A DNA stretch of 64,000 bases. Source: Pipra filicauda (taxonomy: Eukaryota > Chordata > Aves > Passeriformes > Pipridae). Under the pieces are notes generated by a model that searched no databases, had not been told where the DNA came from, and saw nothing but the letters and a program-made list of their open reading frames with translations. Shown here piece after piece: positions 39,301 to 47,518 of the stretch. Position numbers and translations under genes: made by a program. The stretch is taken from positions 372,001 to 436,000 of the forward strand of contig NW_024104311.1 in the NCBI RefSeq assembly GCF_003945595.2, in the 5' to 3' direction. Within the stretch, counting starts at the first letter, position 1. Every line of letters starts with the position of its first letter.

Positions 39301-42300
39301 TCCTGTTTAATTTTGATTATTAATGTTTAGTGATCCATTTTAGAATTTAAATTAGTAACCAATAAAGTTTAGAGGGTAGCGTATGTCCAATCCAAGATTT
39401 CTCTGTTCAGCACCACTTACTGCTGCTTTTGCCAGTGTATTGTCCACTTTGTAGTAGTTTGTACATATACTAACCCACTTTTCCCTGTCAGTTGGGAGGT
39501 GTAAGAGTGAGGCTGGGTCTGGTAGCCTGCTTGGTGTTACTGGTGTGACTCCAAAGCATGCTGCTCCAAAGGATTCATAAGTCTAAACTCAGGTATGCTA
39601 GAGCATAGGACATAGGCTTTAGCTCCCTGATAAGGAAGCCCTTCTGTAAGTAGCAAAACTCCTTCAACACAGAGCAAACCAGGCTTTTCTGGTCTTTCCC
39701 ATGTTGCAATGTTTTTCAAGACAGGTGGTATAAAGACTCTTTATTTTCCTTCTTAAAATGCAGCAGTATAATGAGTAAAAGATGTAGGCTGAACTTTAAT
39801 TCAGAACTGAGTGCTTAGCACAGACTTCAGCAGCTTTTTAACTTTTTCTTTGCAAATCCCTTGAACACCTGCCTTGCAGTAAATTTAGCAAGATAATTTT
39901 AGTCTCTTAATTCAAGACTTTTTTCTTTCCCCCCCTCAATTTTAAATTAAAGTATTGCATTCCTTTTTAGTTCTTGAAAATTGCTGTAGAAACTTCTACA
40001 GCATAGGTATTCTAGGTAAAGACCTTTCAAAGCTGAGCTGGAAATCTGGACTTTCTCTCACCTGGTAATTCAGTACTTTAGCAGTACTTCAGAAGGTAAT
40101 AAGTTTTTAAATATTTGCTTGTCTGTTGTTGGGTTTTCCCCTTCAGAGAAATACTGTTGAAAAAACAAGGAATGCATAAGTGACCTGCGTCCAACCCCTA
40201 CTGGCAGGTGTTTCCCTCCAAAGAACAGCTTTGCTACCTGGTATGCAAAGTTGCAGTCGTTGCAAAAGTCAGTTCGTGTATTTACACAGACCTAAAATGT
40301 GTGAGAGTGAGGTAGATAAGAGTCTAGGGTTTATAGTTTAGCTCTAATGAACTGAAATTACTTTTAAATGATGCTTCTTAAGAGCCAGAATTCACAGAAT
40401 AAAAAGCATTAGGTATTGTATTACTGTGCCATGATGTTTCTCAGTTGTGAGCTTTAGAGTATTCCAGTTTACTCTCAATCTTAAATCAAATGTTTCTGAT
40501 CTGCAGCCTGTCTAGCATGTCATGTCCACAGAGTCTCTCCTCAAATGGTGAACACAACACTCGTGAGTTAAACACTGACACCTTAGCTGCTGTGGCTGTA
40601 ACCTTGCCCTGATATCATCTGTCTGAGCTTCAGTTACATCCTCTCTTGCAGCACAGCTGGGTATTGCCCTCCTGGTCTCTGTCTAGGTGGTGTGTGACTG
40701 CCACCACTCAGTGAGACTACAGATTTGGTAGGCAGGCAGCAGGTGCTGACCACCACCAAATATTAATGAGAGCAGTACTGAGATAGCAGCATCAAGTAAT
40801 CCTTGTCCTGCTGTGCTCTCCTGGCTCCCGGCTGCCTGCACTGTGGAAGCTCTCTCGGCCAACGCTGGTGCAGCAGTCAACAGTGCTTGATGAACGGTCA
40901 CAAACGTGATTTCCATGATCTTTGCCTTGCCCTTGAAGCAGTTACACTTTTGGTTCCCATAAGGTCATAGAGTAAGAAATGCCACAGTTCTCTTATGTGC
41001 ACTGAAAAAAAGTAGTTCCTGTAGTTTTGAGTGTTTAGTTTAAATGCTCTTCCCAGTTATTCCATGATATGCCTTCTAGTTCCTATGTTGTAGGAGCACA
41101 TTTTTCTACTCAATTCTCATCAACATTCATAATTGTTCAGACCTCTCCAGTACTTCTGAACAACTTCAGTTGCTTCTGAGCTTGCAATTCCCTTTGTCTT
41201 GTCTCTCCTTGCTTGGAAGTTGTCTCACACCTTTTGTCAGTCTATGGTGCCTTATCCCTGTATGATCTTTGAGAGCCACAGGCTGTGCTGCACATTTACA
41301 CTGTGACAAGGATGGGGAGTGCCTGGCCACTAGGTGTCTATGTTGGTGTGCACTGGACTGCTCCCAGCTCCTCCTGCATAGACAGCCTGTAAGGCTTTCA
41401 GTCCAGGAATGTGTCTCTTTTTTATGCCTTACTCTGCTCATCTCCTGGCTCCACTGCTTTTCTTGCAGGCCTCCTGCTTCTTGTTGGTATGAGAAAGTTT
41501 TCCTGTGAGTTTTTATTGTCTTCAATAAAAAATGTTTCTTGGGTATTGGGGTTTTTTCTGCCCTCTTCTTCTATAAAAATTCTGGCCTCATTCTTTAAAA
41601 CATGACTTCTGGTTTTTGAAGGACATTTTTATTTCTAATAACCTTTTTTATTCTGCTTTTCTTTCCTGTATTTTTTTGCAATTTTTCTCATTTGTGTTCA
41701 TGTACCTCTGTTCAAAACCACTGCTAGCATATTTTTAAACAGTCTTGGATGCTTTTTACTTTTTATTGTGTGTTCCTCCATGCTTTCTCCAGCTAGATTC
41801 CTCTTTCTTTTTATAATATTCTTAAACTGAAAACTTCTGTGGTGGAAGTCCTTCATTCTTTCCACTCTCATGAGGAAACTGATGTTCCAGTAGCTAGCCA
41901 TAAAAGTTTTGCTAGGCTCTTCGAGCATCCCATCAGCCTATCTTAATGTCTTGCTGTCAGAGTTACCTTAAACTTGTAGTAGTTAAGGTTTGCCTGCATA
42001 TGCGGCCTTCAGGAGCAAGATTTAGCAGCCTGGCCTCCAGCTGCTACTTTCTAGGAATGTCAGTTCTCCTGCAAGTGGTGTGTGCTTTTCAATGACCCTG
42101 TATAGAAGTGTTGGGGACCTTTAGGCACTTGCTGACCACTCCAAGTATTGTGTAGTGAAGCAGAGGCAGTGTGTACAAACCAGAAATTGGTACAATTGGG
42201 AACCTGCCTTTTTTTTGCTAAGTAGCTGCCAGAGGGAGAAAGAATAGTAAGCAAAGGTAGACAGATCAAAACTAGCAGCGGAGCTGGATGAACTACAAAA

Positions 42301-42869
42301 TTATTTTGTATATATATAGTTGTGTAGAGGTGTCTGTTGGCTCATCTCAGTCAGATTCTGTTAAATGAAATGTTTAGGACATCTTGCTGTACAGTCTCTT
42401 GGTAACACCTGTTCCAGTAGGTACTTCTCTGTGCACTACGTCATTGCAACATCTGAAAGTTTGAAGATTGCACCAGATGAATGGCTTTTAGATCACCAGT
42501 GGTATGTCAGCCTAACTATGCCTGCAGTTTAGCCATATTTGAAAAACAAGAAGTGTTTCTCGTGAAAGCATGGACTACTCTTTAACTGTGTATATAATGC
42601 AGAGAACTGTAGATGCTAAATTAGATATATAAACTGTGACATTTGACTTCCCCTTGCCCACAGGAGAATTAATGACAGTTGCTCGATGGATGAGGGAATT
42701 TATCGCACAGCATCCAGCCTACAAGCAAGATAGTGTGATAACTGACGAAATGAATTACAGCCTTATTTGGAAATGCAACCAAATCGCACAAGGCCAGGCA
42801 GAGTGTCCTGAACTGTTGGGGGCGGGATTTAATAAGAAACAAAGTGGAAACAAAACTGACTCTTTGTAA
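6454..42869 (+). CDS. GCLC: Glutamate-cysteine ligase catalytic subunit (16 coding exons, complete)
   Basis: GCLC joins L-glutamate and L-cysteine with ATP to make gamma-glutamylcysteine, the rate-limiting step of glutathione synthesis in the cytosol; it pairs with the modifier subunit GCLM. Sixteen exons (6454-6603, 21272-21384, 22723-22905, 25522-25635, 26383-26441, 26531-26667, 32246-32320, 33228-33344, 34173-34311, 34831-34943, 35619-35711, 36444-36548, 38665-38746, 38840-38943, 39036-39156, 42664-42869) total 1911 nt, 636 residues plus stop. The sequence is near-identical to human GCLC as I remember it (637 aa). Residues matching metal or active-site glutamates of the family are present (E50, E52, E96, E103), as are Arg127 and Pro158, whose substitution causes human enzyme deficiency. 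The Cys-Cys pair of exon 6 falls at 249-250 because of one extra residue upstream. No signal peptide or membrane segment. The start ATG has G at -3 and +4 and matches the conserved N-terminus. The gene looks intact and functional. Confidence 0.98.
9501..9638 (-). mobile_element. tRNA-Ile-derived SINE with CR1 tail (TguSINE1-like)
   Basis: Read on the - strand, the head (from about 9638) is tRNA-like: box A TAGCTCAGTTGGTTAGA, the anticodon-loop region GCTAATAAC as in tRNA-Ile, then box B GGGTTTGATCC. It is followed by a CR1-type 3' end (GGGTCCCTTCCAACTCAG). This head-plus-tail structure is that of the passerine SINE first described in zebra finch. The tRNA part is mutated and ends in the CR1 tail, so it is not a tRNA gene. 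Confidence 0.85.
13561..13607. repeat. T-rich low-complexity tract
   Basis: Long T runs broken by single G, C and A bases in intron 1. Confidence 0.7.
15440..15580 (-). mobile_element. CR1 LINE 3' fragment
   Basis: Contains the typical reversed CR1 end (AGAATGGTTTGAGTTGGAAG, then GGACCTTTGAAGATCAT) followed by CCAGGTTGCTAAAAGC and GGCCTTGAACACTTCCAG. Only the last part of a 5'-truncated copy. Confidence 0.85.
16090..16545 (+). mobile_element. Probable endogenous retrovirus LTR, 3' end cut
   Basis: No coding potential. A TATA-like ATATAAAT near 16449 and a poly(A) signal AATAAA at 16532-16537 are about 80 nt apart, the arrangement of an LTR with a short R region; the stretch before the signal is pyrimidine-rich. 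The expected U5 end with CA is not seen because a CR1 copy starts at about 16547. The 5' boundary is uncertain. Old, non-coding. Confidence 0.5.
16547..16786 (+). mobile_element. CR1 LINE 3' fragment
   Basis: Sense-orientation CR1 3' end: TTAGATATTAGAAAAAAGC, GGTTGCCCAGGGAGGTAATG, and the terminal GGACTGGATGATCTTAAAGG followed by CCTTGACAATTCTATGATT. Lies directly after the poly(A) signal of the LTR before it. Confidence 0.9.
17681..18385 (-). mobile_element. CR1 LINE 3' portion with reverse-transcriptase remnant
   Basis: About 700 bp of CR1 in reverse orientation, from the 3' end (CTGAATTGGAAGGGCCCC) back into the C-terminal part of ORF2. The right boundary is approximate; similarity fades after about 18385. 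Confidence 0.85.
17978..18220 (-). pseudogene. CR1 ORF2 C-terminal fragment
   Basis: The - strand open frame carries the CR1 reverse-transcriptase C-terminal motif [20 protein letters not shown] followed by the [20 protein letters not shown] pattern. Truncated at the 5' end and without the catalytic core; a dead remnant of the retrotransposon, not a host gene. Confidence 0.8.
21272..21384 (+). CDS. GCLC: GCLC coding exon 2 (residues 51-88, partial codon)
   Basis: Acceptor ends ..TTTACAAG and the donor is GTGAGT; 113 nt ending in phase 2 (AA of Asn88). Starts Val51-Glu52-Tyr and encodes the first beta-strand region. Cys70 stands where I recall human having Ser. Confidence 0.96.
21385..22722 (+). 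other. GCLC: GCLC intron 2
   Basis: Donor GTGAGT, acceptor TTATTATAG. Begins with a T-rich run at about 21408-21424. No repeat family or other gene recognised. Confidence 0.9.
22723..22905 (+). CDS. GCLC: GCLC coding exon 3 (residues 88-149)
   Basis: 183 nt, acceptor ..TTATTATAG, donor GTGAGA. Encodes [19 protein letters not shown] and continues through MRKRR, so it holds Glu96, Glu103 and Arg127 of the ATP/metal site region. Ends with AG of Arg149. Confidence 0.97.
22906..25521 (+). other. GCLC: GCLC intron 3
   Basis: AT-rich; no interspersed repeat recognised. Contains a perfect 10-bp inverted repeat at 24315-24324 and 24345-24354. Confidence 0.9.
25522..25635 (+). CDS. GCLC: GCLC coding exon 4 (residues 149-187)
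   Basis: 114 nt, acceptor ..GTTACATAG, donor GTAAGA. Encodes [10 protein letters not shown] with Pro158, then [20 protein letters not shown]. Ends with AG of Ser187. Confidence 0.97.
25636..26382 (+). other. GCLC: GCLC intron 4
   Basis: Donor GTAAGA, acceptor TTGTTGTAG. AT-rich, no repeat or gene recognised. Confidence 0.9.
26383..26441 (+). CDS. GCLC: GCLC coding exon 5 (residues 187-207)
   Basis: The shortest exon, 59 nt, after a T-rich acceptor ..TTGTTGTAG. Encodes [19 protein letters not shown] and ends with the first base of Ile207. Donor GTGAGT. The next intron is only 89 nt. Confidence 0.97.
26442..26530 (+). other. GCLC: GCLC intron 5 (89 nt)
   Basis: Very short intron with good sites at both ends: donor GTGAGT and acceptor TTTCACACAG after a T-rich stretch. 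Confidence 0.95.
26531..26667 (+). CDS. GCLC: GCLC coding exon 6 (residues 207-252)
   Basis: 137 nt, acceptor ..TTTCACACAG, donor GTAAAG. Contains the acidic loop [13 protein letters not shown], one residue longer than the human loop as I recall it, then [14 protein letters not shown] with the conserved cysteine pair 249-250 near the substrate site. Ends in phase 0. Confidence 0.97.
27424..27984 (-). mobile_element. Solo LTR (family B) inside the family A LTR
   Basis: 561 bp bounded by TG at 27424 and CA at 27984, flanked by AGGGC (27419-27423) and AGGAC (27985-27989), a 5-bp target duplication with one transition. On the - strand it starts TGTCCTGGCTTCAG and resembles the LTR at 56099-56682 throughout. 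No coding potential. A 5-bp duplication fits a class III (ERV-L-like) element, but the class is inferred. Confidence 0.8.
28314..29160 (+). mobile_element. CR1 LINE 3' portion inside the family A LTR
   Basis: A 5'-truncated CR1 in sense orientation ending GGACTCAATGATCTGAGAAG, then TTTTCCAAGCTAGTTGATTC. The flanks GTGAATCTC (28305-28313) and GTGATCTC (29161-29168) look like a target duplication with one inserted base. It breaks the family A LTR just before its GATCTCTCCCTGTCC segment. Confidence 0.85.
28384..28944 (+). pseudogene. CR1 ORF2 C-terminal fragment, one internal stop
   Basis: Encodes the CR1 reverse-transcriptase C-terminal region ([20 protein letters not shown], then [16 protein letters not shown] and [17 protein letters not shown]). 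An in-frame TGA at 28798-28800, where the family has an arginine codon (a CpG-type change), interrupts it; the frame then continues to TAA at 28942-28944. Non-functional retrotransposon remnant. Confidence 0.8.
32246..32320 (+). CDS. GCLC: GCLC coding exon 7 (residues 253-277)
   Basis: 75 nt, phase 0 at both ends, encoding [20 protein letters not shown] and ending CPIV. Acceptor ..TTCCAACAG, donor GTAAGT. Being a multiple of three, its skipping would keep frame but delete part of the GCS domain. Confidence 0.97.
32321..33227 (+). other. GCLC: GCLC intron 7
   Basis: Donor GTAAGT, acceptor TTTTAG. No repeat recognised. A long antisense open frame (32734-33324) overlaps it and exon 8 but matches no family I know. 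Confidence 0.9.
33228..33344 (+). CDS. GCLC: GCLC coding exon 8 (residues 278-316)
   Basis: 117 nt, phase 0 at both ends, acceptor ..TTTTAG, donor GTGAGT. Encodes [20 protein letters not shown] followed by a strictly conserved stretch ending EERGLE. Confidence 0.97.
33345..34172 (+). other. GCLC: GCLC intron 8
   Basis: Donor GTGAGT, acceptor ATTATATAG. AT-rich; nothing recognised. Confidence 0.9.
34173..34311 (+). CDS. GCLC: GCLC coding exon 9 (residues 317-363)
   Basis: 139 nt, acceptor ..ATTATATAG, donor GTAAGT. Encodes [20 protein letters not shown] and ends IYEHLIKEG with the last codon split after its first base. Confidence 0.97.
34312..34830 (+). other. GCLC: GCLC intron 9
   Basis: Donor GTAAGT, acceptor CATTTTGTAG. 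AT-rich; nothing recognised. Confidence 0.9.
34831..34943 (+). CDS. GCLC: GCLC coding exon 10 (residues 363-400)
   Basis: 113 nt, acceptor ..CATTTTGTAG. Encodes [20 protein letters not shown] and ends DANESDHFE. The donor GTTATG departs from consensus at positions +3 to +6, but protein homology fixes the boundary because the next exon must begin Asn-Ile-Gln. Confidence 0.96.
34944..35618 (+). other. GCLC: GCLC intron 10
   Basis: Non-consensus donor GTTATG, acceptor CTTTGCAG. Short A run near 35346-35356; nothing else recognised. Confidence 0.9.
35619..35711 (+). CDS. GCLC: GCLC coding exon 11 (residues 401-431)
   Basis: 93 nt, phase 0 at both ends, acceptor ..CTTTGCAG, donor GTAAGA. Encodes [20 protein letters not shown] and ends WRVEFRPME, a conserved substrate-binding segment. 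Confidence 0.97.
35712..36443 (+). other. GCLC: GCLC intron 11
   Basis: Donor GTAAGA, acceptor CATGTCTAG. Holds the (GT)n microsatellite at 36278-36322; otherwise unremarkable. Confidence 0.9.
36278..36322 (+). repeat. (GT)n microsatellite
   Basis: About 22 uninterrupted TG units (45 nt), ending about 120 nt before the acceptor of exon 12. Likely length-variable between individuals. Confidence 0.97.
36444..36548 (+). CDS. GCLC: GCLC coding exon 12 (residues 432-466)
   Basis: 105 nt, phase 0 at both ends, acceptor ..CATGTCTAG, donor GTAGGT. Encodes [20 protein letters not shown] and ends [10 protein letters not shown] (GT)n tract sits about 120 nt before its acceptor. Confidence 0.97.
36549..38664 (+). 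other. GCLC: GCLC intron 12
   Basis: Donor GTAGGT, acceptor TTTTGCCAG. AT-rich; no repeat family or second gene recognised. Confidence 0.9.
38665..38746 (+). CDS. GCLC: GCLC coding exon 13 (residues 467-494)
   Basis: 82 nt, acceptor ..TTTTGCCAG. Encodes [20 protein letters not shown] and ends KDICK plus the first base of Gly494. The homology-supported donor is GTATCA at 38747; a better-matching donor GTAAGT occurs 36 nt further on, in the same phase. An exon ending at 38782 would add 12 residues. Confidence 0.9.
38747..38839 (+). other. GCLC: GCLC intron 13 (93 nt, in frame)
   Basis: Donor GTATCA, acceptor CACCCATGAAG, branch-like TTCTAAC near 38802-38808. Its length is a multiple of three and it has no stop in the GCLC frame, so retention would add 31 residues. 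A consensus donor GTAAGT at 38783 lies inside it. Confidence 0.85.
38840..38943 (+). CDS. GCLC: GCLC coding exon 14 (residues 494-528)
   Basis: 104 nt. Encodes [15 protein letters not shown], a variable Ala/Ser/Thr patch, then [15 protein letters not shown]. Acceptor ..CACCCATGAAG after a pyrimidine-rich run; the donor GTCATA is weak. Both flanking introns are under 100 nt. Confidence 0.95.
38944..39035 (+). other. GCLC: GCLC intron 14 (92 nt)
   Basis: Donor GTCATA is weak; acceptor TCTCGTACACAG is good. Retention would shift the frame into a stop at 39055-39057. Confidence 0.92.
39036..39156 (+). CDS. GCLC: GCLC coding exon 15 (residues 529-569)
   Basis: 121 nt, acceptor ..CGTACACAG, donor GTATGT. 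Encodes [20 protein letters not shown] and continues to LIKKRAS. Contains Cys554, which corresponds to human Cys553, a residue reported to matter for pairing with GCLM. Confidence 0.97.
39157..42663 (+). other. GCLC: GCLC intron 15 (3507 nt)
   Basis: Donor GTATGT, acceptor CCCACAG. A T- and C-rich stretch covers roughly 41400-41880. No interspersed repeat family or other gene recognised. Confidence 0.9.
42664..42869 (+). CDS. GCLC: GCLC coding exon 16 (residues 569-636, stop)
   Basis: 206 nt ending in TAA, acceptor ..CCCACAG. Encodes [20 protein letters not shown], then the [17 protein letters not shown] segment. The C-terminal tail after ECPELLG is 15 residues against 17 in human as I recall it; the tail is the least conserved part of the protein. 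The human cysteine just before ECPELL is Ala614 here. Confidence 0.97.
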
Positions 42870-42886
42870 TGAATGAATGCTTCTTA

Positions 42887-42892
42887 AATAAA
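42887..42892 (+). terminator. GCLC: Proximal poly(A) signal candidate
   Basis: AATAAA 18 nt after the stop codon, followed by an A run. Downstream GT-richness is modest, so use is uncertain. Confidence 0.35.
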
Positions 42893-44335
42893 AAAAAGTT
42901 TAAGCCTTTTAGCAAAGCACTAGCAAAGATGCTGTGAATCTGGTACAGTTTCATGGTGTGAAGACCAAAACAGGGTTACTGCACTATATAATGGGCCGAT
43001 CTGCCTAAATATTCGTTAAGGCATCCTGAAATAGGCATATTCTTATTGCTGAGGTTTATACAATATACATGTAAATAGTAAAATATTTTTATGATTAACA
43101 TCAATGTATTTTAATAACATTGTAACTAAAGTTACTGTGAATTAGCTTGTAACTTTTTTATGCTTATTCTAGAAAGAAAAATCGCCCTGAACAGCTTTGT
43201 AAATGTAATGTTACTTGTATATTATATATGCATTCCAGTTACTGAATGTTTACTGTAATTTTTTTAACCTGGAATGTGCTAAGTAATTTACCTTATTGTG
43301 TAAGAAAAAAACAATTCTTCTGGATCTAACTGAATCACAGAAACTTTTTCCTTCCATTTGGGTTTTGAAAGTATGTAAGAACAGATAAACGCATGTGCAT
43401 CCTAATTGTTAATCTTTACAGCAGTTTCTCAGTTGCCACAAGACCTGCATCTACTTGTAAACTGTAAAACTCAGAGGAACAGATCTGTATTTATTCAGAT
43501 AATGCAAGTCAGCCTGCCTGCAGATGCATCATTATTTTCTTCCCCTCTGAAATAAATCTGTGTGTTATCACAGTTCAGAAATTTGCCCAAGGATTTAACA
43601 AAAAAGTAGTAATAGGAGATGTGGTGAAATAGAGGAGGAAAAGCTCTCTTCACAAAGGAACCAGAGACACCCACTCTGGACTTTGGCATTCCTTGTTTCC
43701 TGTTTCTCCCACATTGCTGATGTTCCCACAGTTGACAGTGACTGCAGCACAAAACCAAACTCATGTCCATTCTTCCTAAAGGTTGAGTTTCTCGTTTTGT
43801 CATTCATTATTATAAATATTTTTGTCAGCATGTTTATTTCCTAAAAAGGTACATTATGTTGGTAGCTGAGGGTACCTACATAGCTGTAGTTTTGGACAAC
43901 TTACTCCCCTCTAGAAAATAGTTACAAAGAGAAATTTTGGAATGCACTAATCCTTTGAATTTGGAGCAGGTGCTGGGAGTGACTGTAAAGTATTTAAAAT
44001 TTAGCCATTGCAACTGTAAATAAAGCCAACTTAAGGGGCCTTTTTGATTTAGCTTCGTAACTGACTTCTAGATGTGAATTGCATTATGGGTAGATGATGC
44101 AAAGCTCAATGCAAGCATATATAAATACCTGAGGTGTAATGATTTTTTTAAAAGAACTAATGGAGAAACTGCAATGAAGAGGTGCACTAAGAAGAAGCTT
44201 TTATGTACTGAAATAGACTTCATTCTGTGTTCACAGGTGTTCTTTAGAGAATAAAAAGAATGCTCTTTTTCTGCAGTGGTGAATTTGTTTTACTTAAGAT
44301 GTAGGCATATACTGATTTAGTTTCTGTAATAAGGA

Positions 44336-44347
44336 AATAAAAATAAA
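44336..44347 (+). terminator. GCLC: Distal poly(A) signal pair
   Basis: Two adjacent AATAAA hexamers followed within 25 nt by a GT-rich element. Best candidate for the main GCLC cleavage signal. Confidence 0.6.
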
Positions 44348-44365
44348 ATTTGCAGTATGTGTTAG

Positions 44366-45988
44366 TCACTTGCATGACTTGAGCCCACATTTTCAGATTC
44401 AAAAAAGGAGTTGTGTACCTTGCAAGTACAAGTCATCCAGACTCACTTTCGTCACAGTGGAGCTTCTCAGGACTAATGGCAAATGATCTGCCACCCCTGC
44501 AACAGAGAAATCCTTGCCCTTGTCAAGGTAGCATCTGGCTGACTGCACAGCATGAGCTGCTATGCTTGGAAGACCCCTAAAAATAGTTAGAGTGCTTTCC
44601 TGCTGGTACTGCATCAGTACCTGTCTTTATTCCCTTTCAGTTGATATCAAATTACCCTTCTGGCCTACTATGTGTCCTGTAAGTGAGAGAACATTTTGTC
44701 ATGATGCCCTAAAAGTTGTGGCTGGAAGTTTCCCTCATGACTTCTTGTATGCATATTTTCAGAAGGAATGAGAGGCATCAAACACGGAGCTGCTGCCGTT
44801 TGTTGAGACATCCATGGTTGCAGTATCCAAGCAGTTTATATTCACTAGATGAAGAGTTAAGTGTGTGCTCCAGCCTGCTCTTTATGGTGTGGCATAGTGA
44901 GGGCTCTGCTGAAGGCAAACCAGAGTTGCTGCAGAGAGGGGAGGCAACCTTTGCTACTGGTTTTGAATATACCTTAGAGGTGGCTCTGTGGTATCTGCAC
45001 CCACTCTGAGGTGGAGAAGCAAACCCTAGGACAAGCCTCAAGCTCTGGCTGACCTTTTGCAGAGAACATGAGAGAAACTCCCTTGAGCTATGAATTTGGG
45101 ATTTTTGGTCCTGCAGTCATCAAGTGCTTTCATGGGATTAATGACCTTTCCAACAGTCACCTGAGTAAAAAGGGAGGCAAAGAAGCATCAAGTAGCTGAG
45201 GTGAACTGTGATTGATTCCTTATCCAAATACTTTAGGAGTGCATCAGTCATGGCATTTCCTGTGATTGCTAATGTGTTGGCCCCAGTTCAGCCCCAGTAA
45301 TATAGTTTCATGCCTTCCACTCAGTTTTCAGCTAAATCCTGCTATGATTTCCAGAGCTCTGGATGCTATAAACAGTACTCTGATGCCAGTTTTCTCTAGA
45401 GAGTCAGAGTACTTATGTACAAGTGTATTTATTTCTGGATTATTTTAGCCATGCTTTTATTATGGCCTAAATCCTTAAAACATGGCTGGCTCCTTCTGTG
45501 TGTGCACAGAGCTCTGCAAGCAGCTTGCCTTTCTGGAAGTGATGCAGCAAGAGCTTCATACAATACTTTGGTCCTGTAAAAGCAACCTAACTTCTGAAAC
45601 TAGCATCATGCAACTTGTGGAAGTTGCACTTGAAGATTCTTGTTTGCAGTTCTTTTGTTTATTTTTAAGTGGATTATATTTGATGCACTAATGTGGTTTT
45701 GCATCAAATTGGAGAGGCACCTCCTGCTAGGTGTTGTCTTCCTCCTGCACGGGAAGTTGGTCACAGGAGCTGTGACAGCTGAGGTTATTGCAGCATTTAT
45801 CTAGATGGTGTGAGCTGAGTTCCAGCAGGAAAGGATTTCTGCAATCCTTTTCCAAGAGCCAGGGACAGAGCGGGAAACAGCAATGGCCTTGCCACTGTGC
45901 AAGCCCTGCTCAGCAGCAGCCCCAGCCTCGGTGGGTCACCGACACTATTTTAGCCACAAGTGGGAAGCAGAGCATCACACAAGCTGCT
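44366..45988. other. Intergenic sequence downstream of GCLC
   Basis: No recognisable exon, RNA gene or repeat family; short open frames look random. Confidence 0.6.
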
Positions 45989-46035
45989 GGGAAGGGGAGG
46001 GGAGGGGAGGGGAGGGGAGGGGAGGGAAGGGAAAA
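45989..46035 (+). repeat. (GGGGA)n purine-rich repeat
   Basis: Tandem GGGGA units, degenerating at the right end. Four or more G4 runs spaced by single A bases make a G-quadruplex candidate on the + strand. Confidence 0.95.
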
Positions 46036-47518
46036 GGCCATCCCAGGGAGCAGCTGTCCTCCACAGCTAGGTCACTTCCCAGTTCCCCCAACTGCCCTCC
46101 TACAGCCTGCACAGCATCACTGTGAGCAAGAGGTTGGGATATTGGGTTTTCCCCCTCTGACTATGTTTTATATGCTTTACACTTTCTCTGTCAGAATTCA
46201 ATGAGCTGCAAATTAAGAACTGAATTATGGTGTCTTTAACAAATACAGGTCAGTTGGGAACAGACACTGGTAGCCCTGGATATTCCCCCATGACAGCCAC
46301 CTCCTGCATCCCCCACTCCTCAGGTGAGGGGAAAGTGGTCCTTAGCCTTTTCTTATGTAAAACATCATATAATCAAAATATTGTACTGGCATAAAATAAC
46401 CAAAACACAACATCATGAGACATCAAAGTGCTTTCTGAATTCTACAGAAGAAATCAGGGAAGAATAAGGGGCAATGAGGCAAAGAGAAATTAAACAGCTC
46501 TGTTTAGGTTATGCAGTACCAAATAAAATGAAAATCCCTCTGCAAACTTTCCTGAAAATTTTGGCTTTTCTGAAAACATGCTGGAACCATGGGCTTACTC
46601 TGGCAAAGGTGGTGCAAGAATTTGGTGCTGGATGGGATTGGCTGCAATGAGAGCCACAGTTGCTTAAAGCCTAGACAGAGCTAGAGCTCCAGGGCAATAG
46701 CTGGCGAATTTAGGGCAATGATCCCCAATAAGAGCATCCAAACTCAATATTTCTGTGGTTTTGGTCCAGTCTCTTCTCCCCACTCATGCAGTGCTCCCTG
46801 TACATAGCTATGACAGCAACAGGGATTTCCATGGCTTTTTTCCATCACTTCATTTAGGAAAAATTTAAAGTGTTATCTGTACCTTCCTTTGAAGGCCGCA
46901 GCAATTGGGTAAAACAGCTCAGCGAAACTCAAATCCTTGTGAGTGCCACAGCATAGCTTTTCTTGATGGATGTGGGCCGGTATCGAGATCAACCTGGGGT
47001 TTGGTGTGTGGGTGCTTGTCCTTGGTGCCTCCTGGTGGCGGTTCCTGCAGCCATTGAGCAGAGCCCTGGAGATGGCAGCAGCAGAACTCGTGCCTCTCCC
47101 TGCCACTGGGGCTAAACCCCACGGACTTCTGCTCTACTGTGCTTTTCCCCAGGGTCTTGAATTTTAATGTGAATTATGATGTTTGCATTAAAAGCAAGGT
47201 GCAGTGTCCCAAGCATCTGGTCCCAAACCTCCCTCCTTTTCTGCTACATATAGTTGCATGCAATATAAATGCACTGCTGTGCCTCAGTGAACTTACATCA
47301 CTTCCTCTCAGGGCCAATTTCTTGGTTTGTCTCTGGGGTCCTGAGCTGTAGAACAGCATTAAGAATGCCAGTAGAGCTCCAACAAACTTGGGTAGGTACT
47401 AGGAAGCCAGTGGCACCCCCAACCGATGGGCTTGTAGGTAGCAACACATCAAAAATTAATGTATTACCAATCAAAGCAGAGTAGCATAATGAGAAATGAA
47501 AACTAAATCTCAAAAGTA
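46036..47518. other. Intergenic sequence
   Basis: Mixed composition without a recognised gene. 47391-47518, next to the LTR nest, has an unplaced composition and may be part of an older repeat I cannot name. Confidence 0.5.

Larger units (their letters stand above)
42870..44365 (+). other. GCLC: GCLC 3'UTR with alternative poly(A) signals
   Basis: AT-rich sequence after the stop codon. AATAAA hexamers occur at 42887-42892, 44019-44024, 44250-44255, 44336-44341 and 44342-44347. The last pair is followed by a GT-rich stretch (AGTATGTGTTAG), making about 44365 the best distal end. The first hexamer, 18 nt after the stop, would give a minimal 3'UTR. Several ATTTA-type AU motifs are present. Confidence 0.65.
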
